Shown one piece after another: positions 43,935-54,928 of a stretch of 64,000 nt of DNA (positions are counted from its first letter, which is position 1; every line of letters begins with the position of its first letter). The notes under the pieces are model-generated. The model saw only the letters and a list, made by a program, of their open reading frames with translations. It searched no databases and had not been told where the DNA came from. Source of the stretch: Asparagopsis taxiformis (lineage: Eukaryota > Rhodophyta > Florideophyceae > Bonnemaisoniales > Bonnemaisoniaceae). The stretch covers positions 62,001 to 126,000 of the forward strand of contig JALQPE010002468.1 in the NCBI GenBank assembly GCA_030407315.1, read 5' to 3'. A program made the position numbers and the translations under genes.

Positions 43935-46900
43935 ATGGATGCCAAGAAGGAGCCATTGCCAACGCAAATTCCCGTTGAAGTGAAGCCCAAAATCGAACAA
44001 ACGCCTCTGTCCTTTGACAATTCACAAAAGCATCATGAAAAACCTGCACAGAAACCAACTGACACCAAGACTGACCCATCCTTCGTCAAACGACCGCCCT
44101 TCACTCACGAGCAATTACTGCAGCCGATAAAGGCCGTGCAGGACAAGTGGAAGCTTCTACCAGCATTTCTCGCCCTGCGCGGAGTAGCCAGACATCATGT
44201 CGAGTCCTTCAATTACCTCATCAACACAGAGATCAGGAACATTGTCCGCGCCAACGAGAAAATCATTTCCGACATAGACCCGCGTTGGTATCTGAAATAC
44301 GACGACGTACGCGTAGGAAAACCGTGCCAGACAGACGACATGATCCGCAACGATATCACCCCCCACGAATGCCGTCTACGCGACATCACCTATTCTGCCC
44401 CGATAACCGTGGACATCAAGTACACCCGCGGCGAGGAGATCGTGCTCACCAGAAACATGCTCATCGGCAAAATTCCCATCATGCTCCGCTCCGCCAATTG
44501 CGTCCTCTCCCGCAAATCAGACGCCGAACTCGCCGAGCTGGGCGAGTGTCCACTCGATCCGGGCGGCTATTTCGTCGTCAAGGGCGCCGAGAAAGTCATC
44601 CTCATTCAGGAGCAGCTTTCGAAGAACCGAATCATCATCGAAAAGGACCCCAAAGGCATCATTGCCAATGTCCAATCTTCCACTGCGGAGCGCAAGTCTC
44701 GCACGACACTCGTCGTGAAAAATGGAAAGATCTATCTCCACCACAATACCCTCGAGGCAGATGTGAACATTGCGATCGTGCTGCGCGCAATGGGCATCGA
44801 AACAGATCAGGAGATCATCCAGCTCATCGGTACCGAGCCCCGTTTCGTGGACGGAATGGCCCAGACTTTGCATGAATGCGCCCATGAGGGTATCCATACA
44901 GAGACACAGGCACTCGTGTTCATCGGTAACAAGGCAAAGACATTTCGCGGTCCCGCTTTTGGATCATCGCGTCCCGGCTCGATGCGTTCCGGTCCCGCCC
45001 CGAAACCAGCTCCAGATATGAAAGCCGGCGCTAAAATGGCTGGCAATTTGTATCATCCCAAACAGAAGAGCATTGATCATGCGCGTGATCTGTTGTCGGG
45101 CGTCATTTTGGCGCACGTTCCTGTAAAGCATTTCAACTTTTGGGACAAATGTGTCTTTGTAGCGCAGATGTTGCGAAGAATGTTGATTGCGATGGAGGAT
45201 GAATCTACCATTGATGATAAGGATTACTATGGAAATAAGCGTCTCGAATTGTCCGGTCAGCTCTTGTCGTTGTTGTTTGAGGATTTGTTTAAAAAGTTCA
45301 ATACAGATCTTAAGCGCATTATTGATGCACAGATTACGCGGTTCACGAATAAGGTCGCAAAGGAGAAGACGCGGAAAAGGATGAGCGATGGGTTTGATGG
45401 CGGCCGCTCTACCCCACGTCCAAATATTGATGTTTCCAAGTATTTCAGAACGGACACCATCACGCAGGGGTTAGAGTTTGCTATTTCGACAGGGAACTGG
45501 CATGTGAAGAGATTTAAAATGGAGCGTTCTGGCGTCACAGAAGTGCTGTCGCGCCTGAGTTTCATCTCGGCGTTGGGAATGATGACAAGAATCACGTCAC
45601 AATTTGAGAAAACCAGAAAGGTTTCAGGACCTCGTGCACTGCAACCGTCGCAATGGGGTATGCTGTGCCCCGCTGATACTCCAGAAGGTGAGGCTTGTGG
45701 TCTGGTGAAAAATCTGGCATTGATGAGTCATGTTACGACGGATGATGACCCTGCGCCATTGGAGAGACTATTGTACGATCTTGGCGTGCAACCAACAGCA
45801 ATTCTAACAGGGGAGGAGATTAACCAAAATGACATTGTATTTCTGAACGGATTGATCATCGGAGTTCATTGCCAACCAAGAAAGCTGACGTACCGTTTAC
45901 GAGAGCTGCGGCGAAGCGGATTTATAGGAGAATTTGTAAGTGTATTCGAGCAGCCAGACCATGGATATGTACATATTGCATGCGATGGTGGTCGTGTCAC
46001 GCGGCCTTTGATCATTGTGGATCTGTCTACTGGACAGCCGCGAATCCGAGATGAACATGTACAAAAAGTGACGAAAGGGCTGATGGTGTGGCGTGACCTG
46101 CTGGAAGATGGATTGATAGAATACCTAGACGTGAACGAGGAGAACAATACGCTAATCGCTACGTATGAAACAGACATTGTCGTCGGGAAAACTACACATA
46201 TTGAAATTGCACCATGGACGATTCTCGGCGTATGCGCCGGACTAATTCCGTACCCGCATCACAATCAATCACCGCGTAATACCTACCAATGTGCTATGGG
46301 CAAGCAAGCAATTGGAGCGATTGCCTACAACCAACACATGCGTGCTGACACGCTGCTGTACCTTTTGAGCTATCCGCAACGGCCGTTGGTGCAGACGAAA
46401 ACGCTAACACTTGTGGGATTCGAACGACTTCCCGGAGGGCAAAACGCATCGCTAATGGTAATGTCGTATAGTGGATACGATATTGAAGATGCGGTCGTGC
46501 TAAACAAAGCGTCATTGGACCGTGGCTTTGGACGTTGCATCGTAATCCGTAAGCACTCTGCAGGCTGTAGACGATATCCCAATGGAGCATCTGACCGAGT
46601 GATGCCGTCACCTGCGACAGCATCGGAGGCTGAAGGAGATCGGTTTGCGGCGCGACAGTTTGCGCGTTTCTCAGCTCTTGACAGTGATGGAATCATTGCG
46701 CCGAGCGAGCAGCTATCAGCGGGAATGGTGTTTGTGAACAAAGAAGTACCCGAGGTGCAGTCGATTGGGGCCAATTTACCAGGCATGATGGGCGGCATGA
46801 GGTATCGTAGCCAGCCCATGACGTTTAAAGGCAGCTCGCGCGTTGTGGCTGACAAAGTGCTGTTGACGAGCAATGAAGTGGACCACGTGCTGATCAAAGT

Positions 46901-47648
46901 GATGTTGCGTGAGACGAGACGGCCGGAACTCGGGGACAAGTTTTCATCGCGGCACGGGCAGAAGGGTGTTTGTGGACTGATTGTGTCGCAGGAGAACATG
47001 CCGTTTTCTGATAAGGGAATCGTGCCGGATTTGATCATGAATCCTCACGGATTTCCGAGTCGAATGACGGTGGGGAAGATGATTGAATTTGTGGCGGGCA
47101 AGGCGGGCGTGTTTGAAGGACAGTTCCGATACGGCACGGCTTTTGACGGGGACAAATTGTCGGTGTGCGCGGAGAGCCTTGTGCGAGCGGGGTACAATTA
47201 CAACGGCAAGGATTTTGTGTACTCGGGGATTAGCGGGGAAGCGTTGCGCGCGTACGTGTTTTCCGGACCAATCTTCTACCAGAAGCTCAAGCATATGGTC
47301 AAGGACAAGATGCATGCGCGAGCGCGGGGTCCGCGAGCGCTACTGACACGACAGCCGACGGAGGGACGGAGCAGGGACGGCGGGCTGAGATTGGGCGAAA
47401 TGGAGAGGGATTGTCTGATTGGGTATGGAGCATCCATGTTGTTGATGGAGAGATTGATGGTTTCATCGGATGAATTCACCGTGCATGCGTGCCAAGTATG
47501 CGGGTTGATCGGATACAAGGATTGGTGCCAGTTTTGTCAAAGCGGGCGTGAGGTGGCGATGCTCAAGATTCCATATGCGTGCAAGCTGCTGTTTCAGGAG
47601 CTGCAAGCAATGAACGTCGTGCCAAAGCTCAAGATGGAGATTGTATGA
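43935..47648 (+). CDS. RPC2: RNA polymerase III second-largest subunit
   Basis: Predicted protein of 1237 residues. The sequence follows the Pol III (POLR3B/RPC2) version of the beta-like subunit rather than Pol I or II. Diagnostic segments include [48 protein letters not shown] and [16 protein letters not shown] [17 protein letters not shown]. Others are [50 protein letters not shown] and [19 protein letters not shown]-terminal zinc site is formed by [16 protein letters not shown]. This subunit forms half of the active site of Pol III, which transcribes tRNA and 5S rRNA genes in the nucleus. The gene is intronless. A kinase gene follows 100 bp downstream on the same strand. Confidence 0.96.
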   Translation: MDAKKEPLPTQIPVEVKPKIEQTPLSFDNSQKHHEKPAQKPTDTKTDPSFVKRPPFTHEQLLQPIKAVQDKWKLLPAFLALRGVARHHVESFNYLINTEIRNIVRANEKIISDIDPRWYLKYDDVRVGKPCQTDDMIRNDITPHECRLRDITYSAPITVDIKYTRGEEIVLTRNMLIGKIPIMLRSANCVLSRKSDAELAELGECPLDPGGYFVVKGAEKVILIQEQLSKNRIIIEKDPKGIIANVQSSTAERKSRTTLVVKNGKIYLHHNTLEADVNIAIVLRAMGIETDQEIIQLIGTEPRFVDGMAQTLHECAHEGIHTETQALVFIGNKAKTFRGPAFGSSRPGSMRSGPAPKPAPDMKAGAKMAGNLYHPKQKSIDHARDLLSGVILAHVPVKHFNFWDKCVFVAQMLRRMLIAMEDESTIDDKDYYGNKRLELSGQLLSLLFEDLFKKFNTDLKRIIDAQITRFTNKVAKEKTRKRMSDGFDGGRSTPRPNIDVSKYFRTDTITQGLEFAISTGNWHVKRFKMERSGVTEVLSRLSFISALGMMTRITSQFEKTRKVSGPRALQPSQWGMLCPADTPEGEACGLVKNLALMSHVTTDDDPAPLERLLYDLGVQPTAILTGEEINQNDIVFLNGLIIGVHCQPRKLTYRLRELRRSGFIGEFVSVFEQPDHGYVHIACDGGRVTRPLIIVDLSTGQPRIRDEHVQKVTKGLMVWRDLLEDGLIEYLDVNEENNTLIATYETDIVVGKTTHIEIAPWTILGVCAGLIPYPHHNQSPRNTYQCAMGKQAIGAIAYNQHMRADTLLYLLSYPQRPLVQTKTLTLVGFERLPGGQNASLMVMSYSGYDIEDAVVLNKASLDRGFGRCIVIRKHSAGCRRYPNGASDRVMPSPATASEAEGDRFAARQFARFSALDSDGIIAPSEQLSAGMVFVNKEVPEVQSIGANLPGMMGGMRYRSQPMTFKGSSRVVADKVLLTSNEVDHVLIKVMLRETRRPELGDKFSSRHGQKGVCGLIVSQENMPFSDKGIVPDLIMNPHGFPSRMTVGKMIEFVAGKAGVFEGQFRYGTAFDGDKLSVCAESLVRAGYNYNGKDFVYSGISGEALRAYVFSGPIFYQKLKHMVKDKMHARARGPRALLTRQPTEGRSRDGGLRLGEMERDCLIGYGASMLLMERLMVSSDEFTVHACQVCGLIGYKDWCQFCQSGREVAMLKIPYACKLLFQELQAMNVVPKLKMEIV

Positions 47649-47748
47649 TGCGACAAGCTGTCCTGTGCAAATGCAATAAATACATCGCGCGTGCGTGCTC
47701 CACACAGCCGTTGTGCATACAACGTGCTCTCACGCCCGCGACGCAGTC

Positions 47749-48672
47749 ATGAAACGCTTCCGCGACCTCATCGCCCAGTTCGACAATAGCGAATGGATTA
47801 TCGACGAATCGCAAATTTCCTTCACCAAGAAGCTCGGCGACGGCGCCTCGGGCATCACGTATCTCGGCGAATATCTCGGCGAAAAAGTGGCCATCAAAGC
47901 CTACTCGGCCTCTATCCTGCTCAATGACACAAACTCCGTCAAGAATGAAATGGACATTCTGTCTAAAATGCGCCACAAAAACATTGTCCAGTTCAAAGGC
48001 TTGTACATCCGCCAGGATAAACCCGCCGCCGCTCTCGTCACCAAGTTTGCCGAGCGCGGCGAACTCGGCCATGCGCTCTACTCCTCCCGCCTCGTCCGTC
48101 GCAAGGGCGACTCCCTGCGCTTCAAGATTGTTATCGGACTGGCTGAAGGACTCCGCTATCTCCATTCCTATCATGTCATACACCGCGACATCAAGCCTGC
48201 TAATATCCTCCTCGCCGATGATGGAGAGCCCATGCTCACCGACTTTGGATTTAGTCGCTTCATCGACCAGGAGTCCACCGACAAGATGACCGGCGAAACG
48301 GGCTCGTATCGCTATATGGCGCCCGAGGTTACTAGTCATAGTCATTATACTGAGAAAGCTGATACCTATTCGTTTGCTCTCATTTGTAATGAAATCTTCA
48401 CCGATGAGAAACCGTTTGAGTATCAGATTGCGGCCGTTGTGGCCGTGGACGTCGTCAAGAAAAACTTGCGTCCATCGCAGAAGAAAATCAAGAATGATAG
48501 ATTGAAGAACATTATCGCGCGTTGTTGGGATGCTGATCCGGCCAATCGTCCTGATTGGGACGAGGTTATTTCAGAGCTGCAGGCGGCTAAGAAGGAAATG
48601 GAGAAGAAGAGTGCTACTGGTATCGGATCACTGTTTAGGAAGAAGAGCAGCTCAGCTAGTTCTAGTAGTTGA
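47749..48672 (+). CDS. TKL-type serine/threonine protein kinase
   Basis: Predicted protein of 307 residues from ATG 47749 (MKRFRDLIAQFDNSEW). The frame is open upstream but only from a GTG. The kinase domain fills almost the whole protein. It has the glycine loop LGDGASGITYLG, the lysine in VAIKAY, HRDIKPANILL, DFGFSRF and TGSYRYMAPEV. It also has ADTYSFALICNEI and the closing RCWDADPANRPDWDEV. The RCW...RP and SFA(L/I) patterns place it in the tyrosine-kinase-like (Raf/MLK) group, with serine/threonine specificity from HRDIKPAN. A short Ser/Lys tail ends SSSASSSS. Substrates unknown. It is closely packed between RPC2 and the carboxypeptidase gene, all on the plus strand. Confidence 0.92.
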   Translation: MKRFRDLIAQFDNSEWIIDESQISFTKKLGDGASGITYLGEYLGEKVAIKAYSASILLNDTNSVKNEMDILSKMRHKNIVQFKGLYIRQDKPAAALVTKFAERGELGHALYSSRLVRRKGDSLRFKIVIGLAEGLRYLHSYHVIHRDIKPANILLADDGEPMLTDFGFSRFIDQESTDKMTGETGSYRYMAPEVTSHSHYTEKADTYSFALICNEIFTDEKPFEYQIAAVVAVDVVKKNLRPSQKKIKNDRLKNIIARCWDADPANRPDWDEVISELQAAKKEMEKKSATGIGSLFRKKSSSASSSS

Positions 48673-48971
48673 TTTCACATAGTATGTATATCTGCTTTGC
48701 AAATGTTTATAACGCTCGGTTGCTTCCGTTCCATCGCGCTGCCAAGATGATTTATTCTAAACCCACCTGTCTTACGAGATTGCGATGAACATGATCTAAA
48801 CGGTGGTTGGTTGCCAGGCACCGCAGCAAATCTCAATGCTGTCAGTCAGCCATCTACGAACAGCTCAGATGAAACGACATCACTTGCAACGTAATTTCCG
48901 CATAATATTTCCATCAACGATCCATTGCAAGCACTCGGCCACCGTCCATCCCCCACTCCACCGTCATCATC

Positions 48972-50909
48972 ATGCCCTCCCACTTTGCGCCCATCCTTTT
49001 ACAAATCCTCCTCCTACTAACTCTATCCACCCTTCCAAATGGCCACCCCTACACCTACTACACCTACGCCCAAATCCACGATCGACTCCGCCAACTCACG
49101 CAAGCGCACCCTCAAATCCTCCGCATGTACTCGGCGCAGACCCGATTCCTCCTCCCGCACGTCGGCAATTGCACCCAGATTTCCGCCGCCGCCCCGACAA
49201 CAGTCCCGTGCACCGTCTGGATTGTCGAGCTATCCAACTTTGACACACTCCCGTCCGATCCCTTCCGTCCCGAACTGCTCATAAGCGGCGAGTTGCACGG
49301 CGATGAAATTCTCGGTCCCCACGCCATTCTCGCCTATCTCGAGTTTGTCACCGCCTCGTATAACACCAGTTTGCACGTGCGTCGCATGGTAGACACGCGT
49401 CTCACAACCCTGATTCCAATGACCAATGCCGTTGGTTTCGAACGACGCGAACGACTTGAACGACAGCCCGCGACAGATACAACTCCCGAGGCACTTTTAG
49501 ATCCCAATCGCGACTTTCCGTTCAATCAGCAGAAAACACATTGTATGCAGACAGTCGCTGCACGCGTTATCAATGAACTCTTTCGCATCCATCTCTTTCG
49601 AGTGCTCATCACCTTTCATGGCGGCACCAACGCGCTCGCATACGAATGGGGCGATAATTTCCACTGCGAGGGAAGAAACTGCAAGACCGCCCCCGATGAC
49701 TTCATTATGAGCGCACTCGCGAAACGCATGTCCCGGAACGCTGGCCCCGCCGGCGCGCATCAGCTTGCGTATCCCATCGGTGACATGGGCAAGTTGGTCT
49801 ACCCCGTTAACGGCGGTATGGAGGATTGGGCCTATGGCGCCAGTTGGTCTGGAGAGGCCGTTGTGTGTGAACCGTCCAATTTGGGCGGTTATCCCCCGGA
49901 GAAGACCAGAACGGACACTTCTACAAAGCGATGCGTCACGTATTTGGTCGAAATGGGCAATGAAAAGCAACCAGATGAACATACACTTGGCGGTCGTGAT
50001 CAGGTTTTGGTACGTGGCGCTCCGGATGATGGCCATCTGCCTAGGAATATTCGCCTCATTATGAGCGCCGTCGATGCTGTTGAACCTTACATTCTTTTGC
50101 AGAACAACATAACCGCTGACAGCAATAACAGACCGCTGTTGTCGTGGCGTGTCGGCGGCGCATTCACCGTCGATGGTACCGTTTTGCAGTGGAGTACTAT
50201 AGGCGGGAAACATTTCGGTAATGCAGACGTGCAGAATGGAACAGCGGGCGTATCTATGGCTGGTGAGCAGGGTACTTTATTTTCCAGTGCGTTGAATACT
50301 GAACTCCCATCATTGTCATTCCCATTGTACTGCCGCATCGTTGCAGTGGTTGACCGTGATTATGCAAGACAGCCAGAGGGATGTTCGCCGGACGTGACCC
50401 CGCAGAGTCATTTGATGGGCTCTCGTGCAAGTTCAAAATGGGAGTTCAGCGCGGGTGAGCACAAGATTAAGGGGTCTCTTGTGTTTACATCGCACACAGT
50501 TAAAATAGAACAGACCAACTCTGGGACGTTCAGTGCGGCGCCTGTCGAGGACGCTGTGTGGGGTGAAGTAGGCGAAGGGAAGCTGTATTCCCAATCCGAA
50601 TTGGATCTATTCCAGTTGCTGGTTGGACCTGGAAACGATGCTAGGGGTGGAGTGACTGTGTTACCGAGCGGCGGTTCGAGTTTGAGTGCAGGCGGTACGA
50701 TTTTGGTGGGAGCTGCAAGCGTATTTGTGATTGTAGCGTTTGCTATTGCTATTTATATTTTTGCGCGACGTAGACGGCAGCGTAGAAGTCGGAAGAGTTC
50801 TGATGCATTCGCTCTCGTGGATGAGGAGGAACTGGAAGAGCGCAGAGCGCTCACACCATCAGGGGAGTTTGATGAAGAGCAGATAGTTTCGATTTCCGTA
50901 CAAAGTTAG
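48972..50909 (+). CDS. Membrane-anchored M14 metallocarboxypeptidase
   Basis: Predicted protein of 645 residues. It has a signal peptide (ILLQILLLLTLSTLPNG), a large extracytoplasmic domain and a single C-terminal transmembrane span at about 574-597 (ILVGAASVFVIVAFAIAIYI). A basic stop-transfer (RRRRQRR) and an acidic cytoplasmic tail follow. The M14 fold is shown by YTYYTYAQIHDRL, the zinc motif HGDE (in LISGELHGDEILGPHA), the conserved LDPNRDFPF segment and the third zinc histidine in LITFHGGTNALAYEWG. The general base is probably the Glu in VTYLVEMGNE. Likely removes C-terminal residues from peptides or wall and secreted proteins on the endomembrane or cell surface. Long for a carboxypeptidase because of the extra beta-rich C-terminal region. 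Confidence 0.88.
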   Translation: MPSHFAPILLQILLLLTLSTLPNGHPYTYYTYAQIHDRLRQLTQAHPQILRMYSAQTRFLLPHVGNCTQISAAAPTTVPCTVWIVELSNFDTLPSDPFRPELLISGELHGDEILGPHAILAYLEFVTASYNTSLHVRRMVDTRLTTLIPMTNAVGFERRERLERQPATDTTPEALLDPNRDFPFNQQKTHCMQTVAARVINELFRIHLFRVLITFHGGTNALAYEWGDNFHCEGRNCKTAPDDFIMSALAKRMSRNAGPAGAHQLAYPIGDMGKLVYPVNGGMEDWAYGASWSGEAVVCEPSNLGGYPPEKTRTDTSTKRCVTYLVEMGNEKQPDEHTLGGRDQVLVRGAPDDGHLPRNIRLIMSAVDAVEPYILLQNNITADSNNRPLLSWRVGGAFTVDGTVLQWSTIGGKHFGNADVQNGTAGVSMAGEQGTLFSSALNTELPSLSFPLYCRIVAVVDRDYARQPEGCSPDVTPQSHLMGSRASSKWEFSAGEHKIKGSLVFTSHTVKIEQTNSGTFSAAPVEDAVWGEVGEGKLYSQSELDLFQLLVGPGNDARGGVTVLPSGGSSLSAGGTILVGAASVFVIVAFAIAIYIFARRRRQRRSRKSSDAFALVDEEELEERRALTPSGEFDEEQIVSISVQS

Positions 50910-51114
50910 ATGTAGACCTTCCTCAGATTTGTACATAGGTGTGTTCTACAAGGGACCTTCTGGACAAGTATAACTGTTTTGTTACAAGATCTGACATCTA
51001 TTTTACAACTGCGCCTGGCAAAGCAACATGCATAGGCACGAGTGAGCCTTACTCATATATTCTCAGACAATTATCACACAAATATGTTACAACAGCTGAA
51101 AACTACAAACGCAT

Positions 51115-52701
51115 TCAGCTAAGCATCGCCTCGTCCGATTCCTTGTGATACGCATCTCGAGTACGCGAACTGGAATGGTTTGTCTCCGCAAGATACCTCT
51201 CCAAAGCGCCTTCGCCCCTCAGCACCACCGTGCACACCTTTTCGTCTGGCGAATCTGCATCTTCAGCAACAACAATTGCGGCCGGTGTACCGTTCATATC
51301 TGGTATCTCATACATGGCATCATTAAGCGTATTCTCCATCAGCGCGCGCAGACCGCGCGCACCAGTTCCCTTCCGCAGCGCCTGACGAGCGATAATTGTC
51401 AGCGCGGCATCCGTTACATGCAACTGCGCATTATTCATGCCAAGCAATTCGCGAAACTGTTTCACAATCGCATTCTTCGGCTGGGTGAGAATCTGTACCA
51501 ATTGCTGCAGGTCCAATGCGTGCAGATTCACAACGATGGGCAGCCGGCCGATCAGCTCGCCTATGAGACCAAAGCTTCCCAGATCCTCGCTCTCCACATG
51601 GTCCAATATGGACGAGCTGATGGGGCCATCCTTTCCTTCAGCGCGTACATGCGCGCCAAAACCGATGCTCGATGCCGACATTCTGTCCGCCACAATGCGG
51701 TCAAGGCCCGGGAACGCCCCGCCGCATATGAAAAGAATGTTGGACGTGTCGACATGAATTACATCGCCACGAGGATTTTTCCTGCCACCGCCGCGTTCCG
51801 GCACGCCCACGACGCTTCCTTCCAAAATCTTCAGCAAGGCTTGCTGCACACCCACGCCGGAAACATCTCTTGTGATCGAAACGGACTCGCTCTTCTTCGC
51901 GCACTTGTCAATCTCATCAATAAAAACTACGCCACGCTCCGCGAGCGACACATTAAAATTGGCAGCCATGAGCAGCTTGTACAAAATAGACTCTACATCA
52001 TCTCCAACATAGCCGCTTTGCGTCAGCGACGTAGCATCAGCAATCACAAACGGCACATTAATCCTACGCGCAAGCGTCTTGGCCATGTGCGTCTTGCCCA
52101 CACCGGTGTTGCCAATCATCAGAATATTGCTCTTCTCCAGTTCCACAGTGTCTTTCCGGCGCGAGTGCGGGGTCGGTAGCTGCTTGAAGACCTCTGGAAG
52201 CGGCGGCTCACGGGGCACCAGCTGCGGGGTGAGGACGGAATCTCTGGCGAGCAAGGCGGCGGCCTCCTGCAGTCTCTCGGTTGGAATTGGCTGATTTGAA
52301 GGTGGACCATACCATGTTTTCTCCTCGGCATCCTTTGAAACGGGGAGTAAAGCCGGGTCCACTTCGGTTGCTGCAGCGAGTGCGTGCGCCTCATTCGCTG
52401 CTACACGCTTGTAGTGATTATACACAGCGACTGAGAGAACTTTCTTGGGCTTCTTCTGACCGATGACATATTCATCGAGACCGGCGTGGATAGCAGACGG
52501 GGTCGGTATATTGCGGATGAGACGTTCCAATGAGGGCGGCTCCGGGGGAGGGGGCGTTGCACGGCCGGTTGGGGAGAGGAGTGAAGCAGAGGCGGTGGGT
52601 GTTGTAGAGTTTGGTGCGGAGGTTGGTGTGCTGGAAGGTGGATTGGGGGAGCGGAGGCGGGAGATTGAGCTCAGGAGACGAACATGGCGGGCACAGGCCA
52701 T
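51115..52701 (-). CDS. CLPX: ClpX AAA+ unfoldase, mitochondrial
   Basis: Predicted protein of 528 residues from ATG 52701 ([20 protein letters not shown]), an Arg-rich N-terminus typical of mitochondrial presequences; 40 in-frame codons upstream are probably 5' UTR. The AAA+ core has the ClpX start [20 protein letters not shown], Walker [18 protein letters not shown], the pore loop [13 protein letters not shown] and Walker [17 protein letters not shown]. It also has the IGF loop (SSIGFGAHV) that docks on ClpP and sensor 2 [17 protein letters not shown]. The four-cysteine zinc-binding domain of bacterial and animal ClpX is missing; Pro/Ser/Thr-rich sequence takes its place. Unfolds substrates for ClpP or acts alone on protein remodelling in mitochondria. 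Confidence 0.92.
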   Translation of the reverse strand: MACARHVRLLSSISRLRSPNPPSSTPTSAPNSTTPTASASLLSPTGRATPPPPEPPSLERLIRNIPTPSAIHAGLDEYVIGQKKPKKVLSVAVYNHYKRVAANEAHALAAATEVDPALLPVSKDAEEKTWYGPPSNQPIPTERLQEAAALLARDSVLTPQLVPREPPLPEVFKQLPTPHSRRKDTVELEKSNILMIGNTGVGKTHMAKTLARRINVPFVIADATSLTQSGYVGDDVESILYKLLMAANFNVSLAERGVVFIDEIDKCAKKSESVSITRDVSGVGVQQALLKILEGSVVGVPERGGGRKNPRGDVIHVDTSNILFICGGAFPGLDRIVADRMSASSIGFGAHVRAEGKDGPISSSILDHVESEDLGSFGLIGELIGRLPIVVNLHALDLQQLVQILTQPKNAIVKQFRELLGMNNAQLHVTDAALTIIARQALRKGTGARGLRALMENTLNDAMYEIPDMNGTPAAIVVAEDADSPDEKVCTVVLRGEGALERYLAETNHSSSRTRDAYHKESDEAMLS

Positions 52702-53088
52702 CGTGATGGCTAGTGATGATGAAGTATTTTGGTTGTTGGTTTGGTTTCCATGCGACGAAGCGATTACGGGTGCGAATATGTTTTGGGGGGATGACGGAGC
52801 AGGGAGTCCAAGTTCCAGCACATCAGCAAATGGATGAGAGTGTGCTCAGGGTCTGCGAGCAGGAATTATAAATGTATGAAGGGGTGGATAAGGTGGGTGG
52901 TTGGACTATTAGGTCAGCTGCGCAGCTTTCAGGGTACAACGTGCCGTGGCCCGATATAATTGCAGGAGTGATTTCAAAAGAGATATTTGACATGATAATG
53001 TTTCCTTTTTGGCTATCGATAATCTTACAAGTGGAAGCGTGATTCCTTATCTAGACTAGGAGGACTGGTCCGTTTCTGCAGCACGGGC
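52702..53088. other. Gap between ClpX and tRNA-Arg
   Basis: About 390 bp holding the ClpX promoter and 5' UTR. No gene seen. Confidence 0.5.
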
Positions 53089-53094
53089 AAAAAA
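53089..53094 (-). terminator. Pol III terminator of tRNA-Arg
   Basis: Run of six T on the minus strand, 6 nt after the tRNA 3' end; T-runs of four or more terminate RNA polymerase III. Confidence 0.8.
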
Positions 53095-53100
53095 GTCAAG

Positions 53101-53174
53101 CGACCCTGGCAGGACTTGAACCTGCAATCTCCGGATCCGTAGACCGATGCCTTATCCAATTTGGCCACAGGGCC
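53101..53174 (-). tRNA. tRNA-Arg (anticodon ACG)
   Basis: A 74-nt cloverleaf. Acceptor stem GGCCCTG pairs with CAGGGTC, discriminator G. The D stem is GCC/GGC. The anticodon loop CTACGGA gives anticodon ACG. The T arm is GCAGG-TTCAAGT-CCTGC. No intron and no encoded CCA, as expected for a nuclear tRNA gene. Oddity: the closing pair of the anticodon stem (31-39) is T·T and the outer pair is T·G. A TATA box lies 35 nt upstream and a T6 terminator follows. Confidence 0.93.
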
Positions 53175-53209
53175 AAGCTCGCTGCGTTGCTTGCGTGGGG
53201 TGTGTAGAA

Positions 53210-53217
53210 TATTTATA
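53210..53217 (-). promoter_or_regulatory. TATA box upstream of tRNA-Arg
   Basis: TATAAATA on the minus strand, 35 nt before the tRNA 5' end. The permuted tRNA-Gly gene has a near-identical TATAAATT upstream, supporting a shared external Pol III promoter element. Confidence 0.6.
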
Positions 53218-54525
53218 GCTACCCAAATGTTGCTTGATTTTGCGAGCCAGCTGTCACAGATCCTGTTTTTTCGTCGTTTTTGTAGGGGCAAGAATAGATC
53301 GCTGCTGTCAAAATAGATGTACAGTAGTGCAGTCGCAGTCGCAATGGAGCAAGTCACTTTCGTCAGATCAACTTCTAGGCCAGCATAGTCCCCTTCTTCA
53401 ACAGTGGTGCATCAACTAGGCGATTGTTCACAGATTAGGCAGAATGTGAGGTATTCTTCCAAATGGAAAATATCCGATCCACACATACAGTGCATAGCTT
53501 TACAGCCTCAGACGAATGCGAGGAGGCAAGTTGCGCAACAATTGGCAGTTCCAGAATAATGAACAGTCAAAGGATATGCAAAAGTCCACGCATCTGATGT
53601 TGCGCAAGCAGTAAACAGCGAATGTATCCAAAAAATTCTGGCCGATAAGCGATGTTCACGGCTGCGAGCACCAAAAATCATACAAAACGAAGAAAAAAAA
53701 TTGTGCAATTCACACTGAGAAGCTCGCGATCGACACGGAACAGTCTCTTCGAAACCGAATCAACTCCACAAGAGACATGAAATCTCAACCGTCATGTCGC
53801 AACAAACCAGGCATACCCACCATGGTAACCGGCTCACAACAACAAACTACAACAATCTCAACGGCAACACACAACTCAACACGGCCGCATATTTCCGATA
53901 TTTGGCCAACGGCGACATGGCGGCAACACGCAGCGATGCGAGCTCGCCGAAGAGGATCGGGGTAAGAAATGTGAAAATTCCGCACCAATCGCATGGCAGT
54001 ATCACCAACAGACCGGGCACGTGTCGCGCGGCATAGTTGCATACGCCGCGAGATACAGTGTGCAGGACGACAACCGCCCCATACAAGCCGTAAATCGGGC
54101 CGGGTTTAATCTCATATGCGCGCCGTGGCCTTTGGAGCCGTGCTGATTCGGAAGGCCATATGCTGCAAATTGAGCCATTCACTGTTTGATTTTTGTACCC
54201 AAACGGCGTATCAGGTCGCAGAGTGCGCTTGAGATTGCTCCACATCAATTGGTGGCGCTTTCAACCCAGCCTTGATTGGCCCATTCAGATTTATATGTCG
54301 CGCCGTTATGCATTTGTTTCCACTGCTTTTTTCACATCCCCACACAAACGCAAGATCCGCTGCCTCAAAACCAGCTTTCAGCACCTCTGGACAGAAGCTT
54401 ATCGTCGCGCTGATGGGTATAAAAACGACTTGACTGCACCCAGTGCGCCCGGTAGCGGCTCGTTGTTATCCAAGCTTCGTCATAAAATCGCACCCTTTCT
54501 CATCAACTATCAATTAGAGCACAAC
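53218..54525. other. Intergenic stretch with small uncertain ORFs
   Basis: About 1.3 kb. Two overlapping candidates exist near 53794-54104. On the plus strand, 80 codons start MSQQTRHTHHGNRLTTTN. On the minus strand, a frame contains two hydrophobic stretches (VPGLLVILPCDWCGIFTFLT). Neither is recognisable and at most one can be real. The last 100 bp before 54526 looks like a 5' UTR. Confidence 0.4.
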
Positions 54526-54843
54526 ATGGAGGACCACTTCCAAGATCCCGCTGATGCCGCAAATTTCCTCTCCCGCTATCGGGAGGCACGACGTGCATCC
54601 GCACCCTCCTCGCCCGCTATGTCGATCCCCAATCCTCCAAACCCGCCCTCCCCCCGTCGCATGTCTCGCACAGAGAACGCCCGCAACGTCTGGGGCTCCG
54701 TCTTCCATCCACTGGGCAAATCGCCGACATCCGCAGACCGCTATGATCTCTCTCCAGGACAGACCAGTGCGCCCGGCTTCAGCGCCTCGGAGGTGCATTC
54801 CAAGGGCACTGGAATTTCCTTGGATGCCAAGGTGGATGATTAA
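54526..54843 (+). CDS. Small protein with NVWxSVF motif, DRM/ARP-like
   Basis: Predicted protein of 105 residues from ATG 54526 (MEDHFQDPADAANFLSRYRE). A short acidic-helical start is followed by a Pro/Ser-rich basic linker (PNPPNPPSPRRMSRT) and then NARNVWGSVFHPLGKS at 51-66. The tail is polar. The Pro-Arg linker running into NVWxSVFxP resembles the C-terminal part of plant dormancy/auxin-associated (DRM1/ARP) proteins, which read NVWRSVFNPG; the rest does not align by eye. Function unknown. The frame is open far upstream, so a longer N-terminus is possible, but this ATG gives the most natural composition. It is convergent with SEC8, 85 bp away. Confidence 0.6.
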   Translation: MEDHFQDPADAANFLSRYREARRASAPSSPAMSIPNPPNPPSPRRMSRTENARNVWGSVFHPLGKSPTSADRYDLSPGQTSAPGFSASEVHSKGTGISLDAKVDD

Positions 54844-54928
54844 TGCAAGTAGCTTGGTTGTATACTTTAGCAGATGTACCATATCGTAAACAGCCTCTTC
54901 TTTGTTTTACATGCCTATCTACAAATGT

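Noticed and set aside
53025..53357. 110-codon ORF across the tRNA-Arg locus
   Set aside because: The apparent KLDKASVYGSGDCRFKSC peptide is just translated tRNA sequence, a known artefact.
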